A stretch of 33,895 nucleotides of DNA from JBAPRR01 sp049281195 (GCA_049281195.1 JBAPRR010000451.1:1-33895), one strand, 5' to 3'. Numbered from the stretch's first letter, positions 6,625-15,010 are shown. Numbers and translations are program-made. The notes: generated by a model from the sequence alone, not told the origin.

Positions 6625-9018
6625 GTGGGAGTCGTGCCGCGGAGGCTCTGGTGGATTGGCGCGCTGATCTGCGGGGTCACGACCGGATTGTTTCTTCTGG
6701 TCATGCTCTTCAACCCCCTGGGGATCACGTTTACCACCTGGCTCGACGACATCGGAGAAGGCGTCGCGGCCGCGTTTGCCGCGGTGTGCTGCGCCTTTGT
6801 GCTGCGGCGGGTCACCGGACCCAGCCGCGTCGCGTGGTGCCTGCTGGCCGCGGCGTCTGCTTCATGGGCCATCGGCGAGGGTATCTGGTGCTGGTACCAG
6901 CTCGTCCGCAACATCGAGGTCCCTTTCCCCTCTTTCGCGGACCTGTTCTTCCTCCTCGCCGTCCCCCTCATGACGGCGGGGGTGCTCGTCTTGGGCAAGG
7001 TCTCCGGTGCCGTCACCCACGGCGTGAAGGCACTGCTCGAAGGAGCGATCATCGCCGGATCGCTCCTGTTCGTCAGCTGGGCCACCGCGCTGAGCACCGT
7101 TTTGAACACCGGTGGAGAAGGCGTCTTCGCAAAGACGGTGGGCCTGGCCTACCCGGTGGGAGACATCGTGACCGCCACCGTCGCTCTGGCCGCGCTCAGC
7201 AGAGCCAAAGGCGCCTATCGCAGGCAGCTCGGACTGCTCGCCGGGGGAGTGATCTTCCTCGCGCTTTCCGACAGCATGTTCGCCTACCTCACCCAGAACG
7301 GCACCTACGGAAACGGGAACTGGATGGACACCGGGTGGGTGGCGGGCTTTTTGCTTATCGGCATCGCCGCGCTCGCTCCAGGGAATCGCGAGAGCTCTGA
7401 ATCCCGAGAGCGGGGAGAAACCCCTCTGCAGCTGGCCCTCCCTTACATTCCGCTGTCTTTCGCCGGTCTCACCGCAGGCATCGAAGAGGCCACCGGGCGT
7501 TCCATCGGGGGGACGTTGCTCACCATCGGGGTCGCCACCACCGCGTTGGTGCTGGCGCGGCAGTTCTTCACCCTCGTCGACAACCAGAAGCTCAACCGGA
7601 AACTCGAATCCACCGTGGCATCCCTCGAAGCGCGCGAGATCGACCTGGCCCGCCAGGCTTTCCACGATCCGCTAACCAGTCTGTGCAATCGCGTCCTGTT
7701 GACCGACCGCCTCAATCACGCCATCGACAGGCACAAACGTGACGGCGCGACGCTCGCGGTGATCTTGTGCGACCTCGACGAGTTCAAGTCGGTGAACGAC
7801 ACCCTCGGACATCTGGCCGGAGACGATGTCCTCAAACAGGTGGCCGAGCGGCTGAAGCTGTCGGTACGACAGGCCGACACCATCGCGCGCATCGGTGGCG
7901 ACGAGTTTGCGTTGCTGCTCGAGAACCTCCCCTCGCATGACGATGCGCTGCGCGCGGTGGAACGCATCGGCCAGATGCTGCGCACCCCGTTCCAGCTCGA
8001 CAGAAGCGAGGTGACCACGACCACGAGCGTCGGCGTTGTCTTCGCCCCTACCTCAGAGGCGCCGGACCCGAACGCAGACGATCTGCTGCGCAGTGCTGAC
8101 ATCGCCATGTACGAGGCGAAGTACAGCGGCAAGAACTGCTTCAGGGTCTTCGAGCCGAACATGCTCGACGGGGTCCTGTCCAAGTTGCAGCTGAAGAGCG
8201 AGCTCGGATCCCTCGGTAACCACCTGGGACAGTTGACTCTTCACTTCCAGCCGATGATCAGCGCCAAGAATGGCAGGCTCACAGGCGTCGAGGCGCTCAT
8301 GCGCTGGCAGCACCCGACCAGGGGCTTACTCTTCCCGCCGTCGTTCATGTCGTACGCAGAAGAAGCCGGTGCGATCGTGCCGATCGGAGCTGCCGCCATC
8401 GACATGGCCTGCGCGCAGGCGGTTGCATGGAGGGACCTCGGCATCGCCTGTCCCTCGATGGCGGTGAACCTGTCGCCGAGACAGCTCCACGACTCGGGCG
8501 CCATCGACATGATCAGAAGGGCCCTCGAAAAGTACAGCCTCGATCCTGAAGATCTCACCATCGAGGTCACCGAGAGCATCACGATGCGCGGAGCGGACCT
8601 CGCGGTGGCGCGGCTGCATGAGTTGAAGGACCTCGGGGTGTCGATCTCGATCGACGACTTCGGGACGGGCTGGTCGTCGCTCGCGCAGCTCCGCCATCTG
8701 CCCGTCGACTTCGTCAAGTTCAACCACTCGTTCACAGCAGAGGTGGCCACCGATCGCGACGCCGCATTGCTGATCACGTTCATGAACAAGCTCGCCCACT
8801 CGCTCGGTCTCGAGACCGTTGCAGAAGGGGTCGAGAACGCCGAGCAGCTCGAAGCGATCCAGGATCTGGGTTGCGACCATGTGCAGGGATTCCACATCGC
8901 TCGCCCGCAACCGGTTTCACAGGCCACCGAGCTCATCCGCGCATACAGATCGCACTCCAGACGGTCGCTACGCGATCTCGAATCACCCGGCTCGCGCCAG
9001 GCTCTCAGCCCCGCCTAA
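6625..9018 (+). CDS. membrane-bound diguanylate cyclase/phosphodiesterase (GGDEF-EAL)
   Basis: 797 residues. The first ~310 form eight to ten hydrophobic segments that may sense a membrane signal. A short coiled linker (LNRKLESTVASLEAREIDLA) leads to a GGDEF domain with intact GGDEF at 424-428 and an RxxD inhibitory site (RQAD) five residues before it. An EAL domain follows with EAL at 556-558, NLSPRQL, IEVTES, DDFGTGWSSL and VAEGVEN. The usual KIDRSF block reads KFNHSF, keeping the Lys but losing the Asp. Both enzyme halves look potentially active: making c-di-GMP from GTP and breaking it to pGpG. The start is GTG 6625, or GTG 6634 three codons later; no ribosome site favours either. The MDR gene begins 10 bases past its stop. 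Confidence 0.93.
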   Translation: MGVVPRRLWWIGALICGVTTGLFLLVMLFNPLGITFTTWLDDIGEGVAAAFAAVCCAFVLRRVTGPSRVAWCLLAAASASWAIGEGIWCWYQLVRNIEVPFPSFADLFFLLAVPLMTAGVLVLGKVSGAVTHGVKALLEGAIIAGSLLFVSWATALSTVLNTGGEGVFAKTVGLAYPVGDIVTATVALAALSRAKGAYRRQLGLLAGGVIFLALSDSMFAYLTQNGTYGNGNWMDTGWVAGFLLIGIAALAPGNRESSESRERGETPLQLALPYIPLSFAGLTAGIEEATGRSIGGTLLTIGVATTALVLARQFFTLVDNQKLNRKLESTVASLEAREIDLARQAFHDPLTSLCNRVLLTDRLNHAIDRHKRDGATLAVILCDLDEFKSVNDTLGHLAGDDVLKQVAERLKLSVRQADTIARIGGDEFALLLENLPSHDDALRAVERIGQMLRTPFQLDRSEVTTTTSVGVVFAPTSEAPDPNADDLLRSADIAMYEAKYSGKNCFRVFEPNMLDGVLSKLQLKSELGSLGNHLGQLTLHFQPMISAKNGRLTGVEALMRWQHPTRGLLFPPSFMSYAEEAGAIVPIGAAAIDMACAQAVAWRDLGIACPSMAVNLSPRQLHDSGAIDMIRRALEKYSLDPEDLTIEVTESITMRGADLAVARLHELKDLGVSISIDDFGTGWSSLAQLRHLPVDFVKFNHSFTAEVATDRDAALLITFMNKLAHSLGLETVAEGVENAEQLEAIQDLGCDHVQGFHIARPQPVSQATELIRAYRSHSRRSLRDLESPGSRQALSPA

Positions 9019-9028
9019 CGTCGGGCCG

Positions 9029-9979
9029 GTGAAAGCACTCGCCGCCCGCCTGAACGCTCACGGATCGCCGCTACAGATCGAGGAGATCGATCTCCCTGAA
9101 CCGAAAGACGAAGAAGTCGTGGTGGACCTCGTTTGGGGATCGGTGAATCCGGTCGACCGATACGGCGCGCTCGGCCTTGCCGCCGGTGACGGCCCGGTCC
9201 CGCGCACATTGGGGACCGAGGCGTCAGGCGTCTCCGAAAAGACGGACGTGATCATCCATGGCGCAGGCGTGGGCACGCAGAGAGACGGGGTGTGGGCGAC
9301 GGCCGCCGTAGTGCCCCGCGCCGCTCTCACCCGGGTCCCTGACGGCGTCCCCCTCGACCAGGCCGCCGCGTGCGGGATCGCCGGTGCCACCGCATGGCGG
9401 GTGGTGAACCAGGTGGAGGTGGGTTCTTCCGACAAGGTGCTCGTGTTCGGTGCGTCAGGTGGGGTCGGAAGCTTGATCGTCTCTTACGCGCACTCGCTCG
9501 GGGCGACTGTCTTCGGACAGACAGAAAAAGAGTCGAACCGCCAATGGATCCTCGCCCAGGGCGCAGATGGCGTGCTCGTGACGGGCGCTGACTCCCTGGC
9601 CGACAAGGTCGGGGATCTCGAGCTGACGGTCGTGTTCGACTGTCTGGGCGGCGGCTACACCGGGGAAGCGATCAAGGTGCTCACCAACTACGGGAGACTC
9701 TCGATCTTCGGCACCTCTGCCGGGACCACCGGTGAGATCCCCATCCAGATGCTCTACCGCAAGAGCCTCACCGTGCACGGTTACGGCGGTCTGATCGCAT
9801 CGCACGAGAGCCTCGCCGAGGCGAAGGCCGGAGCCCTCGAAGCGGTGCAAGCCGCAACGATGCGCGTCGAGATCGGCGCCACGGTCCCTCTCTCAGAGGT
9901 CAACACCGCTTTCGAACTTCTTGTGAGTCGTGAGGTGAGCGGGAAGATCCTTCTGGACCTGACTCAGGGTGCTTCCTGA
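9029..9979 (+). CDS. zinc-less MDR-family oxidoreductase (quinone oxidoreductase-like)
   Basis: 316 residues from GTG 9029, the first start after the upstream gene's stop (10-base gap). N-terminal GroES-like part: SVNPVDRYGALGL, then RTLGTEASGV. Rossmann part: the NAD(P)-binding loop VFGASGGVGSLI near 140-150, and a C-terminal GKILLDL strand typical of NADPH:quinone reductases. Cys and His zinc ligands of alcohol dehydrogenases are absent, placing it with the quinone oxidoreductase/enoyl reductase branch. It probably reduces quinones or alpha,beta-unsaturated carbonyls with NADPH in the cytoplasm. Close spacing suggests co-transcription with the c-di-GMP gene, but there is no known functional link. 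It ends 18 bases from the stop of the convergent anchored-protein gene. Confidence 0.88.
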   Translation: MKALAARLNAHGSPLQIEEIDLPEPKDEEVVVDLVWGSVNPVDRYGALGLAAGDGPVPRTLGTEASGVSEKTDVIIHGAGVGTQRDGVWATAAVVPRAALTRVPDGVPLDQAAACGIAGATAWRVVNQVEVGSSDKVLVFGASGGVGSLIVSYAHSLGATVFGQTEKESNRQWILAQGADGVLVTGADSLADKVGDLELTVVFDCLGGGYTGEAIKVLTNYGRLSIFGTSAGTTGEIPIQMLYRKSLTVHGYGGLIASHESLAEAKAGALEAVQAATMRVEIGATVPLSEVNTAFELLVSREVSGKILLDLTQGAS

Positions 9980-9997
9980 TTCAGCGCCCAGACCGAC

Positions 9998-10834
9998 TCA
10001 GGGGGTTGTCTGACCCGGCCACTGGATGCTGTTCACAGTGGGGTCCCCGAACAATGCCGGTAGTGAGTCGGCGATGCTCGTGTGGTGATCGGTCAGGTCG
10101 ATCTGACCCTTGCCGTCGCCGAACGCCACCTTGACCCCGACGCAGAAGGTCACGATGGCAAGACCGTTTCGTACCGCAGCCATCACGATTATGCGCTGAG
10201 TCTGGTTAGACCCGTCTCCCGAGTTCCCCGTGAAGTCGTAGGCGGCGCCGTAACCGGGTTGGTAACCGACCATCGCTCCCGGAATCACGTAAGCGAGCTG
10301 CGCGCCGCTCGCGTTGTTGTTGACGATCGAGTCGACGACCTGCTCCGCGGTCTGTGACCCGTTCTGATCCGGGACCCCGGCCACCTGCAGATACCCGAAC
10401 TGCGTGCTCCCCTCGGAGTAGTTGACGGTCAGCTGGTTGTTGGCATCCGACTGCGAAGCCTTGATGCCCGGGGCCACGTTCACGATCGTGACCGCGAAGC
10501 CGTACTTGGCGTTTTTGTACACGGGCCAGTTCTGCACCGGTATCCCTGTCGGCGGTTCGCTCAAGCACGCAGTTGTCGTGCAGGTGGTCGGTTTCGATGG
10601 GGGAGCGACCACGCCGATGACGGCAAACACCGCTCCGAGCCCGACCAGTACGCCGAGCAGCCCCGCCAGCACGTGATGGTGGCCGAGCTTGCGTGTCCCT
10701 GCTACCCGCTGGCCGCCTGCCGCCGGATACGAATACGCCGGCCACGGTTGCTGGCCCTGCTGAAACTGCTGCTGTTGCTGCTGCGGGGGACCCGCTGTGG
10801 GCCAGCCCGGCCTCACGACAGGAACCGTGCTCAT
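9998..10834 (-). CDS. membrane-anchored exported protein with Pro/Gln-rich cytoplasmic tail, function unknown
   Basis: 278 residues from ATG 10834, sharing ATGA with the stop of the zinc-ribbon gene upstream. The first ~50 residues are Pro/Gln-rich (runs of Q from a CAG/CAA tract) and presumably cytoplasmic. One membrane helix follows (about 54-77, HVLAGLLGVLVGLGAVFAVI), then a ~200-residue outer domain. That domain opens with two cysteines (TTCTTTAC) that could form a disulfide and continues with YGFAVTIVNVAPG and later IIVMAAVRNGLAIV. The pattern vaguely recalls the PsbP/LpqN-type alpha-beta fold of actinobacterial exported proteins, but I do not recognise the family. It is the last gene of the S53 protease operon, so it may be a partner or substrate of the protease system. 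Confidence 0.75.
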   Translation of the reverse strand: MSTVPVVRPGWPTAGPPQQQQQQFQQGQQPWPAYSYPAAGGQRVAGTRKLGHHHVLAGLLGVLVGLGAVFAVIGVVAPPSKPTTCTTTACLSEPPTGIPVQNWPVYKNAKYGFAVTIVNVAPGIKASQSDANNQLTVNYSEGSTQFGYLQVAGVPDQNGSQTAEQVVDSIVNNNASGAQLAYVIPGAMVGYQPGYGAAYDFTGNSGDGSNQTQRIIVMAAVRNGLAIVTFCVGVKVAFGDGKGQIDLTDHHTSIADSLPALFGDPTVNSIQWPGQTTP

Positions 10835-12072
10835 GACTCCTCCGCAGTCGACAGCTTGGGGGTCATCCCGCCCGGCTGGATCGGGTTGGCCTCACGTTCG
10901 CGGTGCGACCGCGCTGTCGCATGGAGTGCCACGCCGCACTGCGGGCAGAACGGCATTGCTGGGACCAGATGGTGGCAGTGGGTGCAGGTGACCGGCGCCC
11001 CGATGGCGAAGTCGTGGTGCTCGTGCAAGAGCACGTGGTGCAGTCCGACCCGAAGAGCGATGGCCATCACGACCACTGCCGCAAGATGGACGACCACCAC
11101 GACAGGCTGCTCGAGACGCGCGATGTCGGTGTAGCCCAGTCCCACCTGGACCAACAGGGCCACGATCACCGCCAGTACAGGCGACGTGAGCCACAGCCCA
11201 CCTGCCGCCGTGCGGTCAGAACCGCTGCGCCTCCTCACCCAGATCGTGGCTCCGAAGAGGCCGGTGGCAAATGCCGCCACCAACGGGACGCTGATACCGC
11301 GGATGAGCGCCTGGCTTATTACGTCCACGAAAGGCTGGTTCGAGAACACCCCGCCGGTGAACTGCGAAGACAGCTCTGCGATGGTGGCGGCCGCGGTGAA
11401 ACCGAGCGCTCCGGAAGCGCCGATCACAAAGCCGTCGAGCGACTCTGTCGAGCGCCTCCTTATCAGGAGCAGCACGACGGGGACGAACATGAGCAGCTGG
11501 CCCACCACGGGGACGATCACTGCGGCGGCGAACGCGCTGTGGTTGGTCAAAGTGGGCTGGAGAACAGGCACCAGGTTGCGCTGGACGTAGGGCCCACCGA
11601 TCTGCGCCCACCCGATCCCCAGCCCTATCCCCAGTAGAAGCGTGACGAAGGTGGGGATGATGACGTCGTCGCCGTAGGGGCCGACCTCGAGGATGTACAG
11701 CTGGAAGAGCACCGGGATGCCTACCGCAGCCACTGCGATAAGAGCGGTCTCGAAGCGTGCGATCGCCAGCACCACGAGCAGAGCCGTGAGCCAGAACGCC
11801 GCCACCCTGAACACCACCCGGGAGCGGTGCGAAAGGTGCGGAAAGAGTGTCGAGACGATGCTGATCCTGAAAAGAGGTTCGTCGGGGAACGCGGCGTAGG
11901 AGTGCATACGGCCGGCCGCCGATTTGCCGGAGCTGGCGTGGACAAGATGTGCGCCGCACGATCCACAGAAGTGACCAGCCGGCACCACCTGCCCGCAGTG
12001 CGGGCAGTGCACCGTCGGGAGCACCGGCAGGTTGGCCAGATCGTCTGTCACGGGCAGGTCGTCGGGGCTCAC
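10831..12072 (-). CDS. double zinc-ribbon polytopic membrane protein with degenerate PrsW-like core
   Basis: 413 residues from ATG 12072, overlapping the S53 stop by ATGA. An N-terminal zinc ribbon (C23, C26, C36, C39; CPHCGQVVPAGHFCGSCG) and a C-terminal one (C363, C366, C376, C379; CTHCHHLVPAMPFCPQCG) flank eight to ten membrane segments. The central part ESLDGFVIGASGALGFTAA resembles the DG-x3-G-x3-GxGF block of PrsW-type membrane metalloproteases. However, the EExxK glutamates expected before it read VGQLLMFVP, and the expected His in the following helix is absent. The PrsW resemblance is my inference by eye; if right, the protein is non-catalytic, perhaps a scaffold. Both ribbons would be cytoplasmic if the number of membrane segments is even. 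Confidence 0.75.
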   Translation of the reverse strand: MSPDDLPVTDDLANLPVLPTVHCPHCGQVVPAGHFCGSCGAHLVHASSGKSAAGRMHSYAAFPDEPLFRISIVSTLFPHLSHRSRVVFRVAAFWLTALLVVLAIARFETALIAVAAVGIPVLFQLYILEVGPYGDDVIIPTFVTLLLGIGLGIGWAQIGGPYVQRNLVPVLQPTLTNHSAFAAAVIVPVVGQLLMFVPVVLLLIRRRSTESLDGFVIGASGALGFTAAATIAELSSQFTGGVFSNQPFVDVISQALIRGISVPLVAAFATGLFGATIWVRRRSGSDRTAAGGLWLTSPVLAVIVALLVQVGLGYTDIARLEQPVVVVVHLAAVVVMAIALRVGLHHVLLHEHHDFAIGAPVTCTHCHHLVPAMPFCPQCGVALHATARSHREREANPIQPGGMTPKLSTAEES

Positions 12073-13733
12073 GGCGTTCCTGTCTTTTCGAACGCCAGGA
12101 TGTAGACGGCCAGGGCGGCCGTGTCAGGGGTACCTACCCCGGTGATCGGGTTGTAGCCCGGACCGGCCTGGTAGAAGACATTTCCTCCCACCGTCACCTG
12201 ATGGAACGGTGAAGGCGACAGGTTGGTGTCTGCGGCCAGCTTGTAGAAGAGCGGGTTGGCAAAACCGATGGGGCTCTGTCCGTTCTGCTTCAGGTACTGG
12301 TCCAACAGAACCGTGAGCCCGGCCCAGATGGGAGCGGACAACGAGGTGCCGCCGCTCGACTGGAGCTGCCCGTTGGAGATCATGGCGATACCTGTCACCG
12401 GATCGGCATCGGCGCCCACGTCAGGCACCTCACGCATGTCGGGCACCCCTCCTGAGCCCACTCCGGGCCCGGTCTGCCACGATGGCCGGCTGACGATCGT
12501 AGATACGCCGCCGCCGGATCCCTGCGACATCATCGGGCTCGACCAAGTCGTCTCGCCGACGTAGGAGCCGGTAGAGGTGGTGCTCAACGTCGTCCCCCCT
12601 ACTCCGGTGACATTAGGTGCCACCGCGGGGAAGACCACTCCTTTGGCGCTCGTGAGCGAGTCGGCACCGAAGCTGCCGCAGTCGGCACCACCGGTGTCGC
12701 CGCTCGAAGCGAAGATGGTCGATCCGGACGACTCGGCCTGCTGCGCGGCGTTCGAGATCGCCTGGATGTCGCTCGAGTTGGAACCTAGCTCGCAGATTCC
12801 GAGGCTGGCGCTGATGATTGCGCCCGGGAAATCGGTGCTGGCATCGGTTATCGCCTGGGCCAGAAGGCCGGCGGCATCGGTCGAGTTAGATGCTCCCGGA
12901 GTCGTGGCCAGGTTGAAGTACACCAGCTTCGCCTGGGGGGCTTCTGCATGGACGGTCTCGATGTCCATGTCCGCCTCGCCGCTTTCGCTCGCGCCGCCAC
13001 TGCCGTCACCGCCGGAGATGACCAGGTTCGGCGCCGGCAGACCGAACTTGTTGTCATATGCCTGCAGGTCGGCCGTCTCCACCGGACCGCTCTCCATGAA
13101 CACGACGGTCTCGCCTTGGCCCTGAAGGCCGCTCGAAGCGAGCCCCGAAGCCTCGTACGCCTGGAGAAGCTCGGACGGGTCGAGGCCGGGCGTGGGAACG
13201 AAGTCGGGGGACATCAATTCTTCCACCGGCCGGCCGTAGTTGGTGATGCTTCCGATGCCGGACACCTCTGTGCGAAGTGCAACCGGCATCACCGCCTGAC
13301 TGGTGGCGGCGTAGAAGGACTCGCCGGTGCGCGACCGGAAGTTGTCGATGGAAACGCCGAACGCCCGTGCCACGTTGCGGGCGGTTCCGTCGAGCAGGGC
13401 GAAACGAGCGCCATGGTCCCAGGTCATCCCCAGGTGGTGCGCGTTGGCCCACGACCCGAGCACGATCGGACGCATCGACGAGCGCAGAGTCACCAACACG
13501 GTGATCGAGCGGCTGTTCGATTCGCCGAGATCTGTCGAAAGCTGAAGGAGGCGAGCCCAGGGCTCAGACGAAGGTGCAAGATCGCTTCTGACCGGGGATG
13601 CGGTGGGATACGGTCGGTTTTGCGATACCGACGGGACCGCAATCGCGAAGCCGACCACAGCGGTGACAGCCGCAACCACGGTGCCTGCGACCACAAAGGT
13701 CCGGCGCCGTCCCCGCCCGAATCCGCCCGTCAT
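12069..13733 (-). CDS. S53 family serine-carboxyl peptidase (sedolisin/pseudomonalisin type), membrane-anchored precursor
   Basis: 554 residues from ATG 13733, with GGAG about 11 bases upstream. A signal anchor spans 12-34. A pro-kumamolisin-like propeptide fills roughly 50-180 (SITVLVTLR, VARAFGVSIDNFR). The catalytic domain shows E253 and D257 in SGEADMDIETVHAEAP, oxyanion Asp346 in ASSGDTGG, and Ser464 in GGTSLSAPIWAGL, so the full Glu-Asp-Ser set is present. Sedolisins are secreted endopeptidases usually active at acid pH. The C-terminal calcium site is unusual: the block normally reading DIT-x-G-x-N then GWDPVTGLG reads HQVTVGGN and GYNPITGVG, losing both Asp ligands. It heads a tightly coupled three-gene operon with the zinc-ribbon membrane protein and the anchored exported protein. 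Confidence 0.93.
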   Translation of the reverse strand: MTGGFGRGRRRTFVVAGTVVAAVTAVVGFAIAVPSVSQNRPYPTASPVRSDLAPSSEPWARLLQLSTDLGESNSRSITVLVTLRSSMRPIVLGSWANAHHLGMTWDHGARFALLDGTARNVARAFGVSIDNFRSRTGESFYAATSQAVMPVALRTEVSGIGSITNYGRPVEELMSPDFVPTPGLDPSELLQAYEASGLASSGLQGQGETVVFMESGPVETADLQAYDNKFGLPAPNLVISGGDGSGGASESGEADMDIETVHAEAPQAKLVYFNLATTPGASNSTDAAGLLAQAITDASTDFPGAIISASLGICELGSNSSDIQAISNAAQQAESSGSTIFASSGDTGGADCGSFGADSLTSAKGVVFPAVAPNVTGVGGTTLSTTSTGSYVGETTWSSPMMSQGSGGGVSTIVSRPSWQTGPGVGSGGVPDMREVPDVGADADPVTGIAMISNGQLQSSGGTSLSAPIWAGLTVLLDQYLKQNGQSPIGFANPLFYKLAADTNLSPSPFHQVTVGGNVFYQAGPGYNPITGVGTPDTAALAVYILAFEKTGTP

Positions 13734-13758
13734 TGTGCCTGTTGCTCCACTTCTGGAT

Positions 13759-13784
13759 GCTCTGTCCGTTCCGCCACACAGAGC
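13759..13784. promoter_or_regulatory. 7-base inverted repeat upstream of the S53 gene
   Basis: GCTCTGT (13759-13765) and ACAGAGC (13778-13784) are perfect arms around 12 bases, about 25 bases before the S53 start. It could be an operator or a leader hairpin for the protease operon. No clear -10 or -35 box was seen beside it. Confidence 0.35.
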
Positions 13785-13787
13785 GTA

Positions 13788-13801
13788 GACCCGTCTGGGT
13801 C
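13788..13801 (-). terminator. short hairpin at the DUF503 stop
   Basis: GACCC-GTCT-GGGTC is a perfect 5-base stem with a 4-base loop that overlaps the DUF503 stop codon. There is no T tract, so it is a weak candidate at best for a transcription end or a processing site between DUF503 and the S53 operon. Confidence 0.3.
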
Positions 13802-14093
13802 AGCTTTGGTCGTCTATCCAGCTCCATTTGACGTCGGATACCTCGATCTCGGGGTGAGACCACACGAAACGCTCCACGTTCTCGAGGACATCTGTCACGT
13901 GTGCGGCATCGCCGCCCACCGCACTGAACGCGAGAGCGGCCCTCTGACGCAGATCCTGAAAGTCGACCTCGGCCGCAGCCACCGAGTAGCGCCGGCGCGC
14001 CGTATCGAGGATGTGGCGGACCACGGAACGCTTGTCCTTGAGCGATCGGCTCTGCGAGATGTGAATGTCCACTGACAAGACGGCGGCGTGCAC
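13800..14093 (-). CDS. DUF503 family protein (YlxP-like)
   Basis: 97 residues from GTG 14093, with no obvious ribosome site. The family pattern is clear: HAAVLSVDIHISQSRSLKDK, then RSVVRHILDTARRRYSV, AEVDFQDLRQRAALAFSAVG and VLENVERFV. DUF503 proteins are small ferredoxin-like alpha-beta proteins, often encoded near translation or ribosome-maturation genes (as YlxP by rbfA). Here that context is missing; the neighbours are a dehydrogenase and an exported protease. Function is unestablished. It lies 45 bases after the dehydrogenase stop on the same strand and could be co-transcribed with it. Confidence 0.88.
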   Translation of the reverse strand: MHAAVLSVDIHISQSRSLKDKRSVVRHILDTARRRYSVAAAEVDFQDLRQRAALAFSAVGGDAAHVTDVLENVERFVWSHPEIEVSDVKWSWIDDQS

Positions 14094-14109
14094 TTGCTGT
14101 TCAGATCCC

Positions 14110-14148
14110 GATCGTCAGTTGGTCAGATGGTGAGATCGTCAGATGGTC
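14110..14148. repeat. imperfect short direct repeats over the dehydrogenase stop
   Basis: GATCGTCAGTTGGTC (14110-14124) recurs with one change as GATCGTCAGATGGTC (14134-14148), and GTCAGATGGT occurs at 14122-14131 and 14138-14147. The block covers the dehydrogenase stop (14139-14141) and the gap before DUF503. It looks like slippage of a short unit. Confidence 0.6.
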
Positions 14149-14933
14149 GTCTTGCCTTCGCGGACGAACGCGGCTGCGCCGTCCAAAAAGCCGTGCAGGT
14201 TGTCGAACTTGCCCTTGGCGATGTCGAAGAACCACGACGGCGCGTATACCTGCAATGCGCCCGAAGCGATCCCCTCCATGACCGCGTCCACAAGCTCTGA
14301 GACAGGCTGCGGGTCCACGCCGGCGTGCGGTGGGTCGTTGTCGGGAAGCGAGAACAGCTCGGTCTCGAAGAGCCCCGGGTATACAACCATCAGATTCACA
14401 CCGGTATCCCACAGGTCGATGGCCATCGCCTCCGAGAACACCGCCAGCGCAGCCTTGGACGCGTCGTACGCTGACTCTCCCGGGGACGACAGCGTCGCGG
14501 CGACAGACGATACGTTCACGATCAGACCGTCATTGCGTTCGAGCATCTGTGGGAGGAGCGCGAGGGTCAACCGCACCGGTGACAGGTAATTGATCGCCAT
14601 CACGTCGGAGACCGTCTGCATGTCGAGCTTGGTGACATGCCGGCGCTTCGGGATGCCGGCGTTGTTGACGAGAACGTCCACCCCGCCGAGCTCCGAAATT
14701 GCGTCGGAAGCGAGGCGGTCCACCTCGTCGTCATCACGCAGGTCCACCACCCACATCCGGCTTTCCGGGCTGTGCTCCCGGCACGCCGCGAGGGTCTCCG
14801 CCAGGCGCTCGGAGCGCCGCGCGCAGATCCCCACCACCGCCTTGTGGCGGGCGACCTCGACGGCGAGCGCGGCGCCGATCCCCGACGAGGCTCCCGTTAC
14901 GAGCACCCTCTTGCCCTCGAGCGAAAAACTCAT
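14139..14933 (-). CDS. short-chain dehydrogenase/reductase (classical SDR)
   Basis: 264 residues from ATG 14933, behind a strong GAGGAGG ribosome site 9 bases upstream, one of the few clear ones in the window. Classical SDR features: cofactor loop TGASSGIG at 13-20, NNAG at 90-93, catalytic Ser at 142/143, Tyr156 and Lys160 in YDASK, and PGLFETEL for the closing lid. ARR at 38-40 after the second strand favours NADP(H). The C-terminal part APSWFFDIAKGKFDNLHGFL is the usual tail of actinobacterial SDRs acting on lipid-like or hydrophobic substrates, but the substrate is unknown. It is divergent from the GH78 gene and may lead the DUF503 transcript. Confidence 0.93.
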   Translation of the reverse strand: MSFSLEGKRVLVTGASSGIGAALAVEVARHKAVVGICARRSERLAETLAACREHSPESRMWVVDLRDDDEVDRLASDAISELGGVDVLVNNAGIPKRRHVTKLDMQTVSDVMAINYLSPVRLTLALLPQMLERNDGLIVNVSSVAATLSSPGESAYDASKAALAVFSEAMAIDLWDTGVNLMVVYPGLFETELFSLPDNDPPHAGVDPQPVSELVDAVMEGIASGALQVYAPSWFFDIAKGKFDNLHGFLDGAAAFVREGKTTI

Positions 14934-15010
14934 CGGTCCGTCCTCCTCTTCTCCGGCCTGTTTCTTCTGCGGGCTGTATCCGTGCGATGTGGCCCGCCCG
15001 GAAGACCCCG

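Noticed and set aside
10761..10790. CTG/CAG-rich tract as a mobile or regulatory repeat
   Set aside because: It simply encodes the Gln run in the anchored protein's cytoplasmic tail.
12948..14075. 375-residue plus-strand open frame across the S53 and DUF503 genes
   Set aside because: Composition is Arg/His-rich shadow sequence; the minus strand has two recognisable genes.
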